Positions 5,494 through 7,055 of a stretch of DNA of 7,055 nt are shown one piece after another. The notes under the pieces were generated by a model. It worked only from the letters and a program-made list of their open reading frames with translations, was not told the origin of the DNA and did not search any database. The position numbers and the translations under genes are program-made. Source of the DNA: an uncultured Oscillospiraceae bacterium (GTDB taxonomy: Bacteria; Bacillota; Clostridia; Oscillospirales; Oscillospiraceae). The DNA is taken from the NCBI GenBank assembly GCA_934668295.1, contig CAKUND010000101.1, positions 1-7,055 on the forward strand, written 5' to 3'. Position 1 is the first letter of the stretch. Every line of letters begins with the position of its first letter.

Positions 5494-6132
5494 ATGTCCG
5501 GTTCCTGTCAGAAGATCAATCTGCGTACCTGGCCGCGCAGAGATATTTTTTCCTTTTTCTCCGCGCTCGATCAGCCGTTTTACAGCGTCTGCTTCCGCGT
5601 GGACGTGACGCAGCTGCATGCGTATACCAAAGCGCGCGGGCTGTCCTTCTATTACGCCATGACGTATTTCGTCACACAGGCGGTCAACGAGGTCGAGAAC
5701 CTGCGCTATACCATCCGCGGCGGCAGCATTTTCCTGCTGGACAAGCGCACCCCGAGCTTTACGGAGCTGAAAAAGGGCAGCGAGCAGTTTCAGATCATTA
5801 CCTGCCCGTGTGAAGGCTCTCTGGAGGCGTTCTGTCGGGCCGCGAAGGAACGGAGCGAGGCGCAGACCTCATTTCTGGAAACGTCCTCCGAAACAGACGA
5901 TCTGATCTACATCTCGTGTCTTCCATGGTTTGACCTCACCTGCTGCACGAACGAACGGCAGATTGACGAAGACGACGCCATCCCCCGCATCACCTGGGGC
6001 AAATACGTTCGGCAGGAGAATGGCCGCGAAACGCTGGGGCTTTCCATTGAGGTCAACCACCGCTTTGTCGACGGCATCCATCTGGGCCGGTTTTACGATG
6101 CCCTGCAAAATAAAATCAACGAGTTAACGTAG
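5494..6132 (+). CDS. CatA-type acetyltransferase (chloramphenicol acetyltransferase family)
   Basis: A 212-residue cytoplasmic protein of the classical trimeric CAT family, which moves acetyl from acetyl-CoA to a hydroxyl of chloramphenicol or a related acceptor. Family landmarks appear in order: the INLRTWPRRDIFSFF start (8-22, like the VDISQWHRKEHF of CAT I), FYSVCFRVDVT (29-39), LRYTIRGG (70-77), SCLPW (141-145), TWGKY (167-171) and NHRFVDGIHLGRF (188-200). By alignment with CAT I from memory, catalytic His189, Asp193 of HxxxDG and the oxyanion-stabilising Ser141 are all kept. AGGAGG at 5481-5486 with 7-base spacing sets the ATG at 5494; the in-frame TTG at 5467 has no such site. Chromosomal homologues of unknown substrate are common in clostridia and this one is divergent from the mobile resistance enzymes, so real chloramphenicol resistance is unproven. 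Confidence 0.88.
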   Translation: MSGSCQKINLRTWPRRDIFSFFSALDQPFYSVCFRVDVTQLHAYTKARGLSFYYAMTYFVTQAVNEVENLRYTIRGGSIFLLDKRTPSFTELKKGSEQFQIITCPCEGSLEAFCRAAKERSEAQTSFLETSSETDDLIYISCLPWFDLTCCTNERQIDEDDAIPRITWGKYVRQENGRETLGLSIEVNHRFVDGIHLGRFYDALQNKINELT

Positions 6133-6142
6133 GCGCTTTTCC

Positions 6143-6391
6143 ATAAAAGACAGCAAGCTCGCCGCGCTTCGCGCGGCGTTTCCCTATACCGTGCCGATTT
6201 TCGCGGGCCTCTGGTTCCTCGCGATGGCCTACGGCATTCAGATGATCACCTCCGGCTTTTCCTTCTGGTATCCGATGGTCATGCGCGCTGTGATCTACGG
6301 CGGCAGTCTGGAATTCGTCGCCGTCAGTATGCTCTTGTCCATCGCAGGCGGTACGATCTTGTATATGCTTCTGATCCGGGTGGTGTTCTGA
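6143..6391 (+). pseudogene. azlC-azlD remnant: in-frame internal deletion joining two permease genes
   Basis: AzlC and AzlD together form a branched-chain amino acid exporter. Read from 6143, this 82-codon frame begins IKDSKLAALRAAFPYT and continues VPIFAGLWFLAMAYGI and YGGSLEFVAV, which is the start of AzlC (normally about 230 residues). It then passes at about codons 61-66 (6323-6340) into MLLSIAGGTILYMLLIRVVF, which looks like the last 20 residues of AzlD (normally about 100-110). So roughly the last three quarters of azlC and first four fifths of azlD seem to be missing, an estimated 0.8-0.9 kb. The expected ATG is ATA at 6143, only weak ribosome site similarity precedes it, and the first usable start is GTG at 6191, which leaves 66 residues. 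A functional exporter is not possible. The family assignment is from recalled sequence patterns. Confidence 0.75.
6160..6178. repeat. GC-rich hairpin after the acetyltransferase stop
   Basis: A perfect 8-bp stem CGCCGCGC (6160-6167) and GCGCGGCG (6171-6178) around TTC, followed by only three T. It lies inside the azlC remnant, where the same bases encode the usual LAALRAA start, so it may be coincidental. It could act as a weak transcript end for the acetyltransferase gene. Confidence 0.4.
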
Positions 6392-6405
6392 ACGCGCGCA
6401 CCATT

Positions 6406-6431
6406 GTAGGGGCCGATGCCTACATCGGCCC
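6406..6431 (+). repeat. REP-like unit C1, GTAG-tagged hairpin
   Basis: GTAG (6406-6409) then GGGCCGATG (6410-6418), loop CCTA and CATCGGCCC (6423-6431), a perfect 9-bp stem. Compared with A1 and B1, a T-A pair in the stem has become C-G with pairing kept. Confidence 0.75.
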
Positions 6432-6434
6432 TCT

Positions 6435-6481
6435 GGGAAATTGCGAATCCGCCGTAGATTCCCGAAAAACACTGCTTTCTG
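6435..6481 (-). repeat. Spacer module in inverted orientation
   Basis: The reverse complement of this stretch aligns with the forward spacer of copy B (4504-4552), sharing GAATCTRCGGCG-like and TTCGCAAYTTCCC-like cores. All other spacers in the window are forward. Together with unit C1 it reads on the minus strand as spacer plus GTAG hairpin in the same order as spacer plus inverted hairpin in A and B. Confidence 0.65.
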
Positions 6482-6482
6482 T

Positions 6483-6508
6483 GGGCGGACAGAGTCGTCC
6501 TCCCCTAC
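6483..6508 (-). repeat. REP-like unit C2, inverted and partly decayed
   Basis: On the minus strand GTAG is followed by GGGAGGAC, loop GACTCT and GTCCGCCC. One base of the stem (A against G) no longer pairs. It faces unit C1. Confidence 0.6.
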
Positions 6509-6517
6509 AGAGGCTTA

Positions 6518-6677
6518 GGGTGTATCTGAAAACTCCCAACGCACCCGGACAGCGGGCCTTTTTGCGGTGCGCCGCGTCATTTTTCCTTGAAATACGTCAG
6601 TATTCCTGCGAAAAAATGTCTTGCGCAACGCAAAAATCCCTCGCTGCCGGTCACATCATGAGTTTTCAGATACACCC
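6518..6677. mobile_element. 160-bp palindromic MITE
   Basis: Ends are perfect 18-bp terminal inverted repeats, GGGTGTATCTGAAAACTC (6518-6535) and its complement (6660-6677), flanked by TA on both sides (6516-6517 and 6678-6679), which fits a TA target duplication. The whole element folds as one long imperfect hairpin: for example TTTTTGCG (6559-6566) pairs with CGCAAAAA (6629-6636), and AATAC/GTATT closes a GTCA loop exactly at the centre (6596-6599). It sits inside repeat copy C. It has no coding capacity, so it would need a transposase elsewhere, perhaps an IS5- or IS630-type enzyme judging by the TA target; that assignment is a guess. Confidence 0.85.
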
Positions 6678-6892
6678 TAGGCAAATCCGCACTACCCGGC
6701 AAGTTTCGAACACAAAGCGTTTTCACCGCAGCCATTCAAAGGCAACTGCTATCAATCTTGGTGTACCGTGACAGGCGGCGCGTATCATAGCGTCCGTAGG
6801 GTGACTTGGTGTGTTCGCAACGACTAAAAATCAGGACTTGCCTGTATCGCACCCGCAGCAGGCACCAACCGTAACCAAGCGCCCCTTTTCTC

Positions 6893-6926
6893 CCCCTTCT
6901 TTTCCGGCAAGGCGGAAAAGAAGGGG
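6893..6926. repeat. Conserved covarying hairpin, copy C
   Basis: CCCCTTCTTTTCCG (6893-6906) and CGGAAAAGAAGGGG (6913-6926) around GCAAGG, identical to the hairpin of copy A although the surrounding block has diverged. Confidence 0.85.
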
Positions 6927-6933
6927 CCGCCGG

Positions 6934-7015
6934 AGGCATAACCACCCATCCAATATGCAGAAAATCTCCCTTCCCGAAGGCAGCTCGTAATAAGACAGGT
7001 TTATAGCGTTTAGTA
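6934..7015. other. Short region between repeat copy C and the right-hand terminator
   Basis: No open frame with a ribosome site is visible. AT-rich stretches such as TAATAAG and TTTATAGC could contain a -10 box for a short transcript, but no matching -35 box is evident. Confidence 0.4.
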
Positions 7016-7053
7016 AGAACAGCGTGGCGTGAAGTCACGCTGTTCTGCTTTTT
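7016..7053 (+). terminator. Strong intrinsic terminator with no gene in front
   Basis: A perfect 11-bp stem, AGAACAGCGTG (7016-7026) and CACGCTGTTCT (7036-7046), with a 9-base loop, followed by GC and five T (7049-7053). It works only for + strand transcripts. The nearest upstream coding sequence is the azlC-azlD remnant 625 bases away, so it either ends read-through, a small RNA, or an attenuated leader of a gene to the right. Confidence 0.8.
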
Positions 7054-7055
7054 AC

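Larger units (their letters stand above)
6406..6933. repeat. Composite intergenic repeat, copy C, interrupted by a MITE
   Basis: Third copy. Order: forward GTAG hairpin (6406-6431), a spacer module in reverse orientation (6435-6481), a decayed inverted GTAG hairpin (6483-6508), then the MITE (6518-6677), then GGCAAATCCG (6680-6689) matching GGCGAATCCG of the other copies, and the conserved block (6768-6933) with the terminal hairpin. The third GTAG unit seen in A and B is absent. The element starts 15 bases after the stop of the azlC-azlD remnant. Confidence 0.82.

Noticed and set aside
6481..6771. A 96-codon plus-strand open frame
   Set aside because: It runs through the MITE and both flanks of the interrupted repeat, so it cannot be an old gene, and no ribosome site precedes it.

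Overview
The window looks like chromosomal DNA of a moderately GC-rich low-GC-lineage Gram-positive anaerobe (Bacillota, Clostridia, probably Oscillospirales). This rests on the parA-parB-(membrane protein)-serS gene order, a canonical Bacillota parS site, strong AGGAGG ribosome binding sites and the style of the azlC, mscL and cat-like genes. The genus cannot be fixed from the sequence alone.

Layout. Positions 1-245 hold no gene, only three short hairpins. Positions 246-747 carry the first copy (A) of a composite intergenic repeat. A perfect parS (807-824) and a sigma-A-type promoter (853-881) then precede a tight four-gene run on the + strand: parA (919-1677), parB (1692-2567), an unrecognised single-pass membrane coiled-coil protein (2567-3124) and serS (3143-4465). 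Repeat copy B (4477-4912) starts 12 bases after the serS stop and is followed by mscL (4954-5385) with its own intrinsic terminator. Next come a CatA-type acetyltransferase gene (5494-6132) and a remnant in which the start of azlC is joined in frame to the end of azlD (6143-6391). Repeat copy C (6406-6933) starts 15 bases after that remnant and is interrupted by a 160-bp palindromic MITE. The window ends in a strong intrinsic terminator (7016-7053) with no visible gene in front of it.

How the genes work together. ParA, ParB and parS form the chromosome origin segregation system: ParB loads at parS and spreads, and ParA ATPase moves or separates the complexes. Because parS sits directly in front of the parA promoter, ParB loading may also control the operon. 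SerRS (translation) and the unknown membrane protein appear to be co-transcribed with it. MscL (osmotic safety valve) and the acetyltransferase are separate units.

The least ordinary part is the intergenic DNA. Three copies of a composite element share one architecture: GTAG-tagged REP-like hairpins in opposing orientation, a repeated spacer module, and a 166-167 bp block ending in a perfect 14-15 bp hairpin. The stems of that hairpin differ between copies by paired, compensatory changes, so the fold is being maintained. Copies A and B share a 100-bp identical core and bracket the par-serS operon. The GTAG-plus-palindrome form resembles REP/BIME elements moved by RAYT (Y1 family) transposases, but no transposase is in the window.
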